DNA of 41,276 bases from Vallitalea maricola (GTDB lineage Bacteria; Bacillota; Clostridia; Lachnospirales; Vallitaleaceae): positions 1 through 41,276 of the forward strand of contig NZ_BTPU01000030.1 in the NCBI RefSeq assembly GCF_036985595.1, written 5' to 3'. Under the pieces are notes generated by a model. The model had not been told where the DNA came from. It saw nothing but the letters and a program-made list of their open reading frames with translations, and searched no databases. Below, one piece after another: positions 9,358 to 18,137 of the stretch (position 1 is the stretch's first letter; every line of letters starts with the position of its first letter). The position numbers and the translations under genes are program-made.

Positions 9358-10440
9358 CTACTTATTGTTTTCTTCAAACTCTTTCATGAAATCAACTAAT
9401 TTCTTAACACCTTCTAAAGGCATTGCATTGTAGATACTAGCTCTCATACCACCAACAGTTCTATGTCCTTTTAGGTTAACCATACCTCTGTCTGCAGCTT
9501 CTTTGATAAATTTAGCATTAAGTTCATCTGTAGGCAGTACAAAAGGAATATTCATTAATGAACGGTCTTTTTTAACTACTGTTCCTTTGAATAATTTGCT
9601 ATTATCAAGATAATCATAAAGTAATTTTGCTTTTTCTTCATTTCTTTTTTGAATAGCACCTATTCCACCTAATTCTTTTATCCATTCAAAAACCATACCA
9701 GCTACATAAATACTGTAAGTAGGAGGTGTATTGAACATTGAACCTTTATCAGAATGTGTTTTATACTTAAGCATTGTAGGCGTTATATCCAGAGGGTTAC
9801 CTATTAAATCTTCTCTAATGATAACAACTGTTACACCAGCTGGTCCCATATTTTTTTGTGCGCCAGCATAGATAACACCATATTTACTAACATCTACTTC
9901 CTCAGATAATATATTGGATGACATATCAGCTACGATAGGCACGTCCCCTACATCTGGTAATTCATTGAACTTAGTTCCGTAGATAGTATTATTTGATGTT
10001 ATGTGGAAATAATCTGCATCTTTTGTAAAAGTTTCTTTATCTAATTCTGGGATATGTGTAAAAGTTTTGTCTTCTGATGAAGCCACTACGTTAACTTCAC
10101 CATATTTTTTAGCTTCTGCTATAGCTTTTTTTGACCATGCTCCTGTATTAACATAATCTGCTTTCTTGGAACCAGTTAATAAGTTAAGAGGAATCATAGC
10201 AAATTGAGTGGAAGCTCCACCTTGTAAGAATAATACCTTATAACTATCTGGAATATTCATTATTTCTCTAAGTGTCTTTTCTGCTGTGTCTATAATATCT
10301 TGGTAAGCAGCTGATCTATGGCTCATTTCCATAACAGACATACCAGTATTATTGTAATTAGTCATTTCTTTAGAAGCTTTTTCAAGTACTTCTATAGGTA
10401 ACATAGATGGTCCTGCTGAAAAATTGTAAACTCTGTTCAT
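9358..10440 (-). CDS. serC: Phosphoserine aminotransferase
   Basis: SerC transaminates 3-phosphohydroxypyruvate with glutamate to give phosphoserine, and needs PLP. The 360-residue protein starts MNRVYNFSAGPSMLP, the conserved SerC opening. The PLP lysine is in YGVIYAGAQKNMGPAGVT (K at about residue 197). HRTVGGMRASIYNAMP near the C-terminus is also typical. I placed the start at 10440, where GGAGTG lies 7 nt upstream; the longer in-frame version adds 30 residues absent from the family. It is the first gene of the serC-serA-DUF1015 operon. Confidence 0.96.
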   Translation of the reverse strand: MNRVYNFSAGPSMLPIEVLEKASKEMTNYNNTGMSVMEMSHRSAAYQDIIDTAEKTLREIMNIPDSYKVLFLQGGASTQFAMIPLNLLTGSKKADYVNTGAWSKKAIAEAKKYGEVNVVASSEDKTFTHIPELDKETFTKDADYFHITSNNTIYGTKFNELPDVGDVPIVADMSSNILSEEVDVSKYGVIYAGAQKNMGPAGVTVVIIREDLIGNPLDITPTMLKYKTHSDKGSMFNTPPTYSIYVAGMVFEWIKELGGIGAIQKRNEEKAKLLYDYLDNSKLFKGTVVKKDRSLMNIPFVLPTDELNAKFIKEAADRGMVNLKGHRTVGGMRASIYNAMPLEGVKKLVDFMKEFEENNK

Positions 10441-10492
10441 TTTAATCACTCCAAATCGAAATTTTATATGTAACATATTTAACCATTTGCAC

Positions 10493-10526
10493 TTTGTCTT
10501 TGCAAGACAAACATCATTGTCTGTCT
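10493..10526 (-). promoter_or_regulatory. Two mutually exclusive hairpins in the serC leader
   Basis: In the serC leader RNA one segment can pair two ways. AGACAGACA can pair with TGTTTGTCT (9 bp, one G-U, loop ATGA), or TTTGTCTT can pair with AAGACAAA (8 bp, loop GCA). The shared TTTGTCT arm makes the two exclusive. This lies about 50-85 nt before the serC start codon. It could be an attenuation-like switch, though no terminator follows. Confidence 0.35.
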
Positions 10527-10663
10527 TCAAACAAAATATTCAAACTATTTAACGTATAATTAAGTAATTATATTTAATAATTATATTATTGTTTGTTAAA
10601 AAAATGATAAACTTGCATGAGCCTAACATCTTATATAGTTTAATATGTTAATGCACTAAATAT

Positions 10664-10692
10664 AATATATTATAAAAAGCCTAACTAGTCAA
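10664..10692 (-). promoter_or_regulatory. Candidate serC operon promoter
   Basis: The minus strand carries TTGACT (10687-10692), a 17-nt spacer, and TATATT (10664-10669). The predicted start would give a leader of about 215 nt before serC. Confidence 0.55.
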
Positions 10693-10800
10693 GAACAAAA
10701 GTTAGTTCCTTATGTGATACAAAAATGTATATTTACTTTTTACACCTTATAAATATACCACATTTTTCTCTATTTGTTAAATATTTATCAGCTTATAACA

Positions 10801-10860
10801 AAAAACGAAAAACTTTCCTAAACCAAACAGCAACATACTGTCCATATTAGAAAAGTTTAA
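10801..10860 (-). terminator. Terminator of the ilv-leu operon
   Basis: On the minus strand the arms AAACTTTTCTAA and TTAGGAAAGTTT (10847-10858 and 10810-10821; one G-U pair) enclose a loop with a smaller CAG/CTG stem. They are followed by TTTTTCGTTTTTTG. The hairpin lies just past the acetyltransferase gene. Confidence 0.8.
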
Positions 10861-10881
10861 TCTTTTTTGTCCTGCAAAATA

Positions 10882-11430
10882 CTACTCTATAAATAAAATC
10901 ATAGAGTATTCATCGGCATAAGTTCCATCACTATATTTCAATGCATTTTTCTTAGTTCCATATTTCTCAAAACCTAGATTTTCGTACATTGAAATAGCTC
11001 TGGTATTTTGTGTAACAACTTCTAGTTCCAGTTGTTCAACACCTTTTTCTTTACACCACTTAATACATTCGTTCATCAGTATTTTTCCAATACCCTTGTT
11101 CCAATATTTTTTTCTAACAGATATACCCATAGCAGCTCTATGAAGATATCTTTTATTATTTGAAACTATTCCAACTGAGCAATTGGCTACGATTGTACCG
11201 TCTATCTCACCAACTAACAATTGGCTACTAACAGCATTCATGGTACTTTTAATAAAATCTCTTTCTTGTTCCAATGTGAAATTAAATTCACCAGGCTCAC
11301 GTGCCAAGAATCTTGTTTCACTATCAACTGTCTGTAATAAATCAATTAAGCCTTGTGCGTCATCTTCGTCTGCATTACGTATAACAAGTTTATGACCATC
11401 TTTTAAAATATTCTTATTATATACTTTCAT
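10882..11430 (-). CDS. GNAT family N-acetyltransferase
   Basis: This is a 182-residue single-domain acetyl-CoA-dependent acetyltransferase. The acetyl-CoA-binding loop is visible as MGISVRKKYWNKGIGKILMNECIKW, with the R/Q-x-x-G-x-G/A pattern in KGIGK, followed by LEVVTQNTRAISMYENLGFEKYG, typical of RimI/SpeG-like members. The substrate is not predictable. I chose the ATG at 11430 because GGGAG lies 7 nt upstream; the longer frame opens with a TTG inside ilvB. It is the last gene of the ilv-leu operon, 22 bases after ilvB, so it may be only a passenger. Confidence 0.88.
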   Translation of the reverse strand: MKVYNKNILKDGHKLVIRNADEDDAQGLIDLLQTVDSETRFLAREPGEFNFTLEQERDFIKSTMNAVSSQLLVGEIDGTIVANCSVGIVSNNKRYLHRAAMGISVRKKYWNKGIGKILMNECIKWCKEKGVEQLELEVVTQNTRAISMYENLGFEKYGTKKNALKYSDGTYADEYSMILFIE

Positions 11431-11452
11431 AAAATGCTCCCTATTTGAATTA

Positions 11453-13114
11453 TTATTCGACAATTACATCTTCAATTGGTTTTCCTGGAGCTACCATTGG
11501 GAATACTTTATCATCTTTGTCAATAACACAATTTATAATTACTGGTTTAGTTTCTTCGATAGCTTTTTTGAAAACATCTTCCACTTGGTCTTTATTAGTT
11601 ATATTGAAACCAACAGCTCCCATTGACTCAGCTAATTTTACATAGTCAAGATCTTGATTAAGAGTTGTGAAGGAGTATCTTTCGTCATAGAATAGAGTCT
11701 GCCATTGTCTAACCATACCTAGAACTCCATTATTAATAACTAGTACTATGATCTTAATGTTATGTCTTACTGCTGTTAATAATTCATTGAAGTTCATTCT
11801 AAAACTTCCATCACCAGCTATATTGACAACTATTTTATCTGGATTACCTACCTTAGCACCAAGACATGCCCCAAATCCATAACCCATAGTTCCAAGACCA
11901 CCTGATGTCAAGAATTTTCTAGGTTCTTTGAACTTGTAATACTGTCCAGCCCACATTTGATGCTGACCTACTTCAGTAGTAATTATGGCTTCACCTTCTG
12001 TTATTTCATCCAATTTTTCAATAGCATATTGAGCACTTACACAATCTGTAGGATATTTTAGAGGATATTTTTCTTTTAAGTATTTTATTTCACTTAACCA
12101 CTCTGTATGATTTTGTTCCTCTAACCTATCATTCAACTGTTGTAGTACTTTTTTGATGTCGCCTATCACAGAATGATAAGTCAATATATTCTTATTAACT
12201 TCTGCCGGGTCAACATCTATTTGAAGTACTCTTGCTTTATTAGCGAATTTATCTGGTTTTCCAATAACTCTATCACTGAATCTAGCTCCAACTACAATAA
12301 GCAAATCACATTCAGTTACACCCAAGTTACTGGCTTTTGAACCATGCATTCCTATCATACCTGTATATAGGTCGTCATTTGTTGGAAATCCACCAATACC
12401 CATCAAACTACATGTAACTGGTGCTTGAACTTTGTCAGCAAAACCCTTTAATTCCTTAGCTGCTTCTGAGATTATTACTCCTCCGCCTGCATAAATATAA
12501 GGCTTTTTAGAATTCTTAATTAATTCTATAGCTTCTTCAATAGATTCTGTTGTAATATTCTTAGAGCATCTGCTGACCTTCTTAGGTACCATAGGCTCAT
12601 ATTCTGTTTGGTTAGCTGTTACATCCTTTGGTATATCAATAAGAACAGGACCAGGTCGTCCCTCTTTAGCTGTATAGAAAGCTTCTCTAATAATATCAGC
12701 TAAATCATTAACATCCTTTACAATATAATTGTGTTTAGTAATAGGCATAGTAACACCAGTTATATCAACTTCCTGAAAACTATCTCTACCAAGTAATGAT
12801 ACAGGAACATTACCTGTAATAGCAACCATTGGTACAGAGTCCATATAAGCAGTAGCTATACCTGTAACCAAGTTAGTTGCACCTGGACCAGAAGTAGCTA
12901 TAACAACGCCGACTTTTCCAGTTGACCTAGCATAACCATCAGCTGCGTGAGATGCTCCTTGTTCATGAGATGTAAGAATATGCTTAATACTATCCATATT
13001 TTTATATATTTCATCATATATGTTCAGAACAGCACCACCTGGATATCCAAATACTGTATCAACACTTTGCTCTTTCAAACATTCAATTACAATCTGTGCT
13101 CCTGTTAATTTCAC
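11453..13114 (-). CDS. ilvB: Acetolactate synthase, large (catalytic) subunit
   Basis: IlvB condenses two pyruvates to 2-acetolactate, or pyruvate with 2-oxobutyrate, using thiamine diphosphate, FAD and Mg. The 553-residue protein shows the conserved glutamate in SHEQGASHAADGYAR, the FAD/central domain GMIGMHGSKASN, and the thiamine diphosphate motif GDGSFRMNFNELLTAVRHNIKIIVLVINN. The start is GTG (13114) with AGGAG a few bases upstream. The regulatory subunit IlvN is encoded at the far promoter-proximal end of the same locus, an unusual separation of the two subunits. It follows ilvD by 46 bases. Confidence 0.96.
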   Translation of the reverse strand: MKLTGAQIVIECLKEQSVDTVFGYPGGAVLNIYDEIYKNMDSIKHILTSHEQGASHAADGYARSTGKVGVVIATSGPGATNLVTGIATAYMDSVPMVAITGNVPVSLLGRDSFQEVDITGVTMPITKHNYIVKDVNDLADIIREAFYTAKEGRPGPVLIDIPKDVTANQTEYEPMVPKKVSRCSKNITTESIEEAIELIKNSKKPYIYAGGGVIISEAAKELKGFADKVQAPVTCSLMGIGGFPTNDDLYTGMIGMHGSKASNLGVTECDLLIVVGARFSDRVIGKPDKFANKARVLQIDVDPAEVNKNILTYHSVIGDIKKVLQQLNDRLEEQNHTEWLSEIKYLKEKYPLKYPTDCVSAQYAIEKLDEITEGEAIITTEVGQHQMWAGQYYKFKEPRKFLTSGGLGTMGYGFGACLGAKVGNPDKIVVNIAGDGSFRMNFNELLTAVRHNIKIIVLVINNGVLGMVRQWQTLFYDERYSFTTLNQDLDYVKLAESMGAVGFNITNKDQVEDVFKKAIEETKPVIINCVIDKDDKVFPMVAPGKPIEDVIVE

Positions 13115-13160
13115 TCTATCATCTCCTTCTTACATCTTCATGTAAATCTATTTTTTATTT

Positions 13161-14819
13161 CTATTCTAAAATTGCTCCTGTACTTGCAGATTTTACTAAT
13201 TTAGCATATCTTGCCAAGTAACCTTTTTTAATCTTAGGTTCTTTAGGAACAAAAACTTTTCTTCTTACTTCTAATTCTTCCTCAGTTACCTTAAGATTTA
13301 TTGAGCCTTTTTCTATATCAATTTCAATAGTATCATTCTCTTTTACAAGTCCTATATTTCCACCGTCAGCTGCTTCAGGAGATACATGTCCAATTGCCGC
13401 TCCTCTTGTAGCTCCACTAAATCTACCGTCTGTGATAAGGGCTACTTCTTTATCAAGTCCCATACCAGCTAAAGCTGAGGTCGGTGAAAGCATTTCTCTC
13501 ATACCTGGACCGCCTTTTGGTCCTTCATAACGTATTACTACTACATCACCTTTTTTGATCATTCCATCATAGATAGCTTTTATAGCTTCATCTTCTGAAT
13601 CATAGACTCTAGCAGGTCCAGTATGTTGTAACATCTGTTTGGCTACTGCTGATTTCTTGACTACGCAACCATCTGGAGCAATATTACCTTTTAATACTGC
13701 GATTCCTCCAGTTTTACTGTGTGGATCATCTATTGGTCTAATAACATTTTCGTCTCTATTCACTGCTTTTTCTATATTCTCACCTACTGTTTTACCAGTA
13801 ACTGTCATCAAATCAGTATTCAATAGGTCTTTAGTAGATAATTCTTTCATAACAGCTTGAACACCACCAGCCTTATACAAATCTTGTATATGATAAGGTC
13901 CTGCTGGACTTAACTTGCATAGATTAGGCGTTTTACTGCTTATTTCATTAGCAATATCAAGATTAAGTTCTACTTCGGCTTCATGAGCTATGGCAGGTAG
14001 ATGCAACATACTATTAGTACTACATCCTAGAGCCATATCCACTGTCAAAGCATTTTGAAATGTTTTTTCATTCATTATATCTCTTGGTCTAATGTCTTTT
14101 TCAAGTACCTTCATTACTGCCATACCTGCCATTTTTGCAAGTCTTATTCTCTCAGAATATATAGCAGGGATTGTACCATTGCCAGGAAGTCCTAACCCTA
14201 ATACTTCTGTTAAGCAATTCATACTGTTTGCAGTGAACATTCCTGAACATGAACCACAGCTTGGACAAGCGTTATTCTCACATTCATATACTTCATCTTC
14301 ACTCATTGAACCAGCTTTAAACGCACCTACAGCTTCAAAAACACTATTAAGGTCAAGGTCTTTACCTTTTTTATTTATAGATATCATAGGACCACCACTT
14401 ACTACAACTGTAGGTAAGTTAAGTCTTGCAGCAGCCATCAACATACCTGGAACGATTTTATCACAGTTAGGAACCATAACAAGAGCATCAAAACCATGTG
14501 CCATAGCCATTGCTTCTATAGAATCAGCAATCAATTCTCTTGTTACCAATGAATAATGCATTCCTACATGTCCCATTGCAATACCATCACATACTCCTAT
14601 AGCTGGGAATACTATTGGTGTACCACCAGACATTAGTACTCCAGTTTTAACTGCATCAACTATAGTATCAAGGTGCACATGACCTGGAACTATATCATTT
14701 TGTGAATTAACTATACCTATTAAGGGTCTCCTTATCTCTTCATCCGTGTATCCCATTGCTTTAAACAAAGATCGATGAGGGGCTCTTTCTATACCAGTTT
14801 TTACACTATCACTTCTCAT
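13161..14819 (-). CDS. ilvD: Dihydroxy-acid dehydratase
   Basis: IlvD dehydrates 2,3-dihydroxy-isovalerate and 2,3-dihydroxy-3-methylvalerate to the 2-keto acids, with an iron-sulfur cluster. The 552-residue length is typical. The cluster cysteines are in VPNCDKIVPGM (about residue 119) and NNACPSCGSCSGMFTANSMNC (about 187-205). The active-site region GRFSGATRGAAIGHVSPEA is near the C-terminus. AGGGTG precedes the ATG. It starts 19 bases after leuB and clearly belongs to the operon. Confidence 0.97.
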   Translation of the reverse strand: MRSDSVKTGIERAPHRSLFKAMGYTDEEIRRPLIGIVNSQNDIVPGHVHLDTIVDAVKTGVLMSGGTPIVFPAIGVCDGIAMGHVGMHYSLVTRELIADSIEAMAMAHGFDALVMVPNCDKIVPGMLMAAARLNLPTVVVSGGPMISINKKGKDLDLNSVFEAVGAFKAGSMSEDEVYECENNACPSCGSCSGMFTANSMNCLTEVLGLGLPGNGTIPAIYSERIRLAKMAGMAVMKVLEKDIRPRDIMNEKTFQNALTVDMALGCSTNSMLHLPAIAHEAEVELNLDIANEISSKTPNLCKLSPAGPYHIQDLYKAGGVQAVMKELSTKDLLNTDLMTVTGKTVGENIEKAVNRDENVIRPIDDPHSKTGGIAVLKGNIAPDGCVVKKSAVAKQMLQHTGPARVYDSEDEAIKAIYDGMIKKGDVVVIRYEGPKGGPGMREMLSPTSALAGMGLDKEVALITDGRFSGATRGAAIGHVSPEAADGGNIGLVKENDTIEIDIEKGSINLKVTEEELEVRRKVFVPKEPKIKKGYLARYAKLVKSASTGAILE

Positions 14820-14838
14820 AAAATATCACCCTATCTTC

Positions 14839-15894
14839 TTATAATTTACTTGCTATCAAACTACCCATTTCTTTTGTTCCGATTAATTTCATACCTTTAC
14901 TCATAATATCGCCAGTACGATATCCATCTTCCAACACTTCTTCTACAGCTTTTTCTATGGCCTTAGCTTCATCTTCCAAATCAAATGAATATCTTAACAT
15001 CATAGCTACAGATAATATAGTAGCTATTGGATTAGCTTTGTCCATTCCTGCTATATCTGGTGCTGAACCATGAATAGGCTCATACATACCAAGCTTAGAA
15101 CTACCTAAACTAGCTGAAGGAAGCATACCGATTGATCCTGTTATCATACTAGCTTCATCTGATAATATATCTCCGAACATATTTCCTGTAAGGATAACAT
15201 CAAATTGTTTTGGATTGATTACCAACTGCATAGCACCATTATCTACATATAGATGATTAACTTCAACCTCTGGATAATCTTTAGCCATCTCTTCTACTAC
15301 TGATCTCCACAATCTTGAATTCTCCAATATGTTAGCTTTGTCTATACTAGTAACTTTCTTGTTACGCTTCATAGCAATGTCAAATCCAACCTTTGCTATT
15401 CTCTTTATCTCATCAATACTATACTCCATAGTGTCAAAAGCTTTCTCACCTTGTCTACCTCTTTCACCAAAGTAGATACCACCAGTCAATTCTCTTACAA
15501 CTACAAGGTCAAGTCCACCATCTCCAATTATCTCATCTTTCAATGGACACGCATCCCTCAATTGATCAAACATTGTTGCTGGTCTAATATTAGCAAATAA
15601 CTCTAACTCACTTCTAAGTCCTAATAAAGCTTTCTCTGGTCTATCAGCCAAATTATCCCACTTAGGACCTCCAACTGCACCAAGAAGAACTGAATCACTC
15701 TTCTTACAAACATCTATTGTTTCCTGTGGAAGAGGCTCTCCTACTGTATCTATCGCTATTCCACCTGCCAAAACCTCTGTGTACTCAAAACTATGTCCGA
15801 ACTTTTCTCCTACCTTATCAAGAACTAATTTACCTTGCTCTACGATATCTGGTCCAATCCCGTCACCAGGAATAACTGCTATATTATAATTCAT
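14839..15894 (-). CDS. leuB: 3-isopropylmalate dehydrogenase
   Basis: LeuB oxidatively decarboxylates 3-isopropylmalate, and in this context possibly also 3-methylmalate of the citramalate route, with NAD. The 351-residue protein has the expected motifs: IPGDGIGPDIVEQG, NIRPATMF, RELTGGIYFGERG, GNMFGDILSDEASMITGS with the metal-binding aspartates, and MYEPIHGSAPDIAG. A 294-base gap containing a 21-bp inverted repeat separates it from leuD. Confidence 0.96.
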   Translation of the reverse strand: MNYNIAVIPGDGIGPDIVEQGKLVLDKVGEKFGHSFEYTEVLAGGIAIDTVGEPLPQETIDVCKKSDSVLLGAVGGPKWDNLADRPEKALLGLRSELELFANIRPATMFDQLRDACPLKDEIIGDGGLDLVVVRELTGGIYFGERGRQGEKAFDTMEYSIDEIKRIAKVGFDIAMKRNKKVTSIDKANILENSRLWRSVVEEMAKDYPEVEVNHLYVDNGAMQLVINPKQFDVILTGNMFGDILSDEASMITGSIGMLPSASLGSSKLGMYEPIHGSAPDIAGMDKANPIATILSVAMMLRYSFDLEDEAKAIEKAVEEVLEDGYRTGDIMSKGMKLIGTKEMGSLIASKL

Positions 15895-16082
15895 CCTACG
15901 TCCATTCCTTTCATCTCACATTTATCACACTAAATATATACCATTACTATATATTGAACATAAACATCTACACACTTTAATATATTCAATATATTTTCCT
16001 TAATTTATAAACCTAATAACTCCAAATAATCACTTTTAACAATCATTTAATCCAATAATATTAATAAAATTTGACGGCAGAA

Positions 16083-16154
16083 GGGTAAAGTGACATAAAT
16101 CACGCAGACCGACCGCTTCTCAGGGTAAGGCAAGTGATTTATGTCACTTTACCC
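16083..16154. repeat. 21-bp perfect inverted repeat (palindromic element) between leuD and leuB
   Basis: The arms at 16083-16103 (GGGTAAAGTGACATAAATCA plus C) and 16134-16154 are exact reverse complements over 21 bp, enclosing a 30-nt loop. The loop is GC-rich compared with the surroundings and contains a third partial copy of GGGTAA. The arms begin and end in runs of G/C, and no T run follows either side, so it is not a normal terminator. Its composition suggests an inserted mobile palindrome (REP/MITE-like). The rest of 15895-16188 is AT-rich and without genes. Confidence 0.85.
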
Positions 16155-16188
16155 TGACCCCCTCTACCTCACAATACTATATTTCTTC

Positions 16189-16677
16189 CTATCTATTATT
16201 CTTAATATGATTAATCAACCCATCAGCCTTAATAATCTGCTGCATAAATTCCGGAAAAGCTTCCCCCTGATATGATTTATTCTTAGTTACATTAGTTATC
16301 ATACCAGTATCAAAATCAACTTCAACTTCATCTCCAGCCTCAATACCTTTTACAGCCTCATCACATTCAAGAATTGGAAGCCCAATATTGATAGCATTTC
16401 TATAGAATATTCTTGCAAAAGTACTAGCTATAACACAAGATATTCCAGCCGCTTTGATTGATATTGGAGCATGCTCTCTTGAAGAACCACATCCAAAATT
16501 CTTGTTGGCAACCATGATGTCGCCTTCTTTAACATTCTTCACAAAATCTCCATCTATATCTTCCATACAATGAGCCGCTAACTCTTTTGGCTCAGTTGTG
16601 TTTAGATATCTTGCTGGAATTATTACATCTGTATCCACATTATCGCCGTATTTAAAAACTTTACCTCTAGCCTTCAT
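16189..16677 (-). CDS. leuD: 3-isopropylmalate dehydratase, small subunit
   Basis: LeuD is the swivel subunit of isopropylmalate isomerase, the partner of LeuC. The 162-residue length marks the short type 2 form found in Clostridia and archaea. Motifs are GDNVDTDVIIPARYL near the N-terminus and NFGCGSSREHAPISIKAAG (about 60-78). With LeuC it should isomerise isopropylmalate and probably also citramalate. It lies 94 bases after leuC. Confidence 0.96.
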   Translation of the reverse strand: MKARGKVFKYGDNVDTDVIIPARYLNTTEPKELAAHCMEDIDGDFVKNVKEGDIMVANKNFGCGSSREHAPISIKAAGISCVIASTFARIFYRNAINIGLPILECDEAVKGIEAGDEVEVDFDTGMITNVTKNKSYQGEAFPEFMQQIIKADGLINHIKNNR

Positions 16678-16771
16678 CTAATCACCTCTACGCATATTAT
16701 TATTTTTTTATTCTTAATATTCTAATTAAATCATTTCTTCTTATCTGCTATTTTAATCTATATTATTTATT

Positions 16772-18031
16772 TTATAATTCTTCTGGTCCAGCAATTCTTC
16801 CAAGTATAGCAGATGCTGCCGCTACAACTGGACTTGCAAGATATACTTCTGATTCTACATGACCCATTCTACCAACAAAGTTTCTATTAGTAGTAGCTAC
16901 TGCTCTTTCACCTTTTGCAAGGATACCCATATGTCCACCAAGACATGGTCCACAAGTAGGAGTGCTTACTACAGCTCCAGCTTCTATGAATGTTCTGATT
17001 AAACCTTCTTCCATAGCTTGAAGATATATTTTTTGAGTAGCAGGGAAAACTATAGTTCTTATTCCTTTTGCTACTTTTCTACCTTTTAATAAGTCAGCTG
17101 CTGCTCGTAAATCTTCTATTCTACCATTAGTACATGAACCAATAACAACCTGATCAATCTTAACCTCTCCTACTTCATCAATAGTACGAGTGTTATCAGG
17201 AAGATGTGGGAAAGCTACTGTAGGTCTAAGTTCATCTAATTTTATTTCGTATACAGCATCATACTCAGCATCTTCATCAGCTTCATATACTTTATATTCT
17301 TTGCTAGAGTGATCTTTGACATATTCTAATGTCTTTTCATCAACAGGGAAGATTCCATTCTTTCCACCAGCTTCTATAGCCATGTTAGCCATACTGAATC
17401 TGTCATCCATTGAAAGATATTCAAGTCCATCACCAACGAATTCCATTGATTTATATAGAGCACCGTCTACACCGATAAGACCGATAATGTGTAAAATAAC
17501 ATCTTTACCACTTACCCATTTAGCTGGCTTACCAGTCAATACGAACTTTAATGCTGAAGGAACTTTGAACCAACATTTTCCTGTAGCCATTCCAGCAGCC
17601 ATATCAGTACTTCCGATACCTGTAGAGAATGCACCAAGAGCACCATAAGTACAAGTATGTGAATCAGCACCTATTACAACATGACCTGGTACAACCAATC
17701 CTTTTTCTGGAATCAATGCATGTTCAATTCCCATTTCTCCAACTTCAAAATAATTCTCAACTTCTTTATCAAGAGCAAATTCTCTTACACACTTACATTG
17801 TTCAGCAGCTTTTATGTCTTTGTTTGGTGTAAAGTGGTCAGGTACTATTGCTACCTTAGTTTTATCAAAAACCTTATCTACACCTATTTTCTTGAATTCT
17901 TTTATTGCAACAGGTGTTGTAATATCATTACCAAGCACCAAATCAAGATTAGCTTCTATTAATTGCCCAGCCTTTACTTCTTCTAGACCAGCATGAGCAG
18001 CTAAAATCTTTTGAGTCATTGTCATTCCCAT
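16772..18031 (-). CDS. leuC: 3-isopropylmalate dehydratase, large subunit
   Basis: LeuC carries the 4Fe-4S cluster of isopropylmalate isomerase. The 419-residue protein is the short type. Visible motifs are MTMTQKILAAHAG, the cluster region VIGADSHTCTYGALGAF (first cysteine), VIGSCTNGRIEDL, and PTCGPCLGGHMG with two cysteines spaced CxxC. AGGAGG precedes the ATG. Two LeuC-LeuD functions are likely here, in leucine synthesis and in the citramalate route, because cimA lies directly upstream. Confidence 0.97.
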   Translation of the reverse strand: MGMTMTQKILAAHAGLEEVKAGQLIEANLDLVLGNDITTPVAIKEFKKIGVDKVFDKTKVAIVPDHFTPNKDIKAAEQCKCVREFALDKEVENYFEVGEMGIEHALIPEKGLVVPGHVVIGADSHTCTYGALGAFSTGIGSTDMAAGMATGKCWFKVPSALKFVLTGKPAKWVSGKDVILHIIGLIGVDGALYKSMEFVGDGLEYLSMDDRFSMANMAIEAGGKNGIFPVDEKTLEYVKDHSSKEYKVYEADEDAEYDAVYEIKLDELRPTVAFPHLPDNTRTIDEVGEVKIDQVVIGSCTNGRIEDLRAAADLLKGRKVAKGIRTIVFPATQKIYLQAMEEGLIRTFIEAGAVVSTPTCGPCLGGHMGILAKGERAVATTNRNFVGRMGHVESEVYLASPVVAAASAILGRIAGPEEL

Positions 18032-18137
18032 TTATATGTCCTCCTTTTGATATATCTATTTCACTTTTTTTTACTATTTTATCAATTCAATTTTTACCAC
18101 TAGTATTTATAATCTTATAACTCTTTATTAATTATTT

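Noticed and set aside
14092..14556. 154-codon plus-strand frame antisense to ilvD
   Set aside because: It is a shadow of a strongly conserved gene on the other strand, with no ribosome binding site and no protein-like motif.
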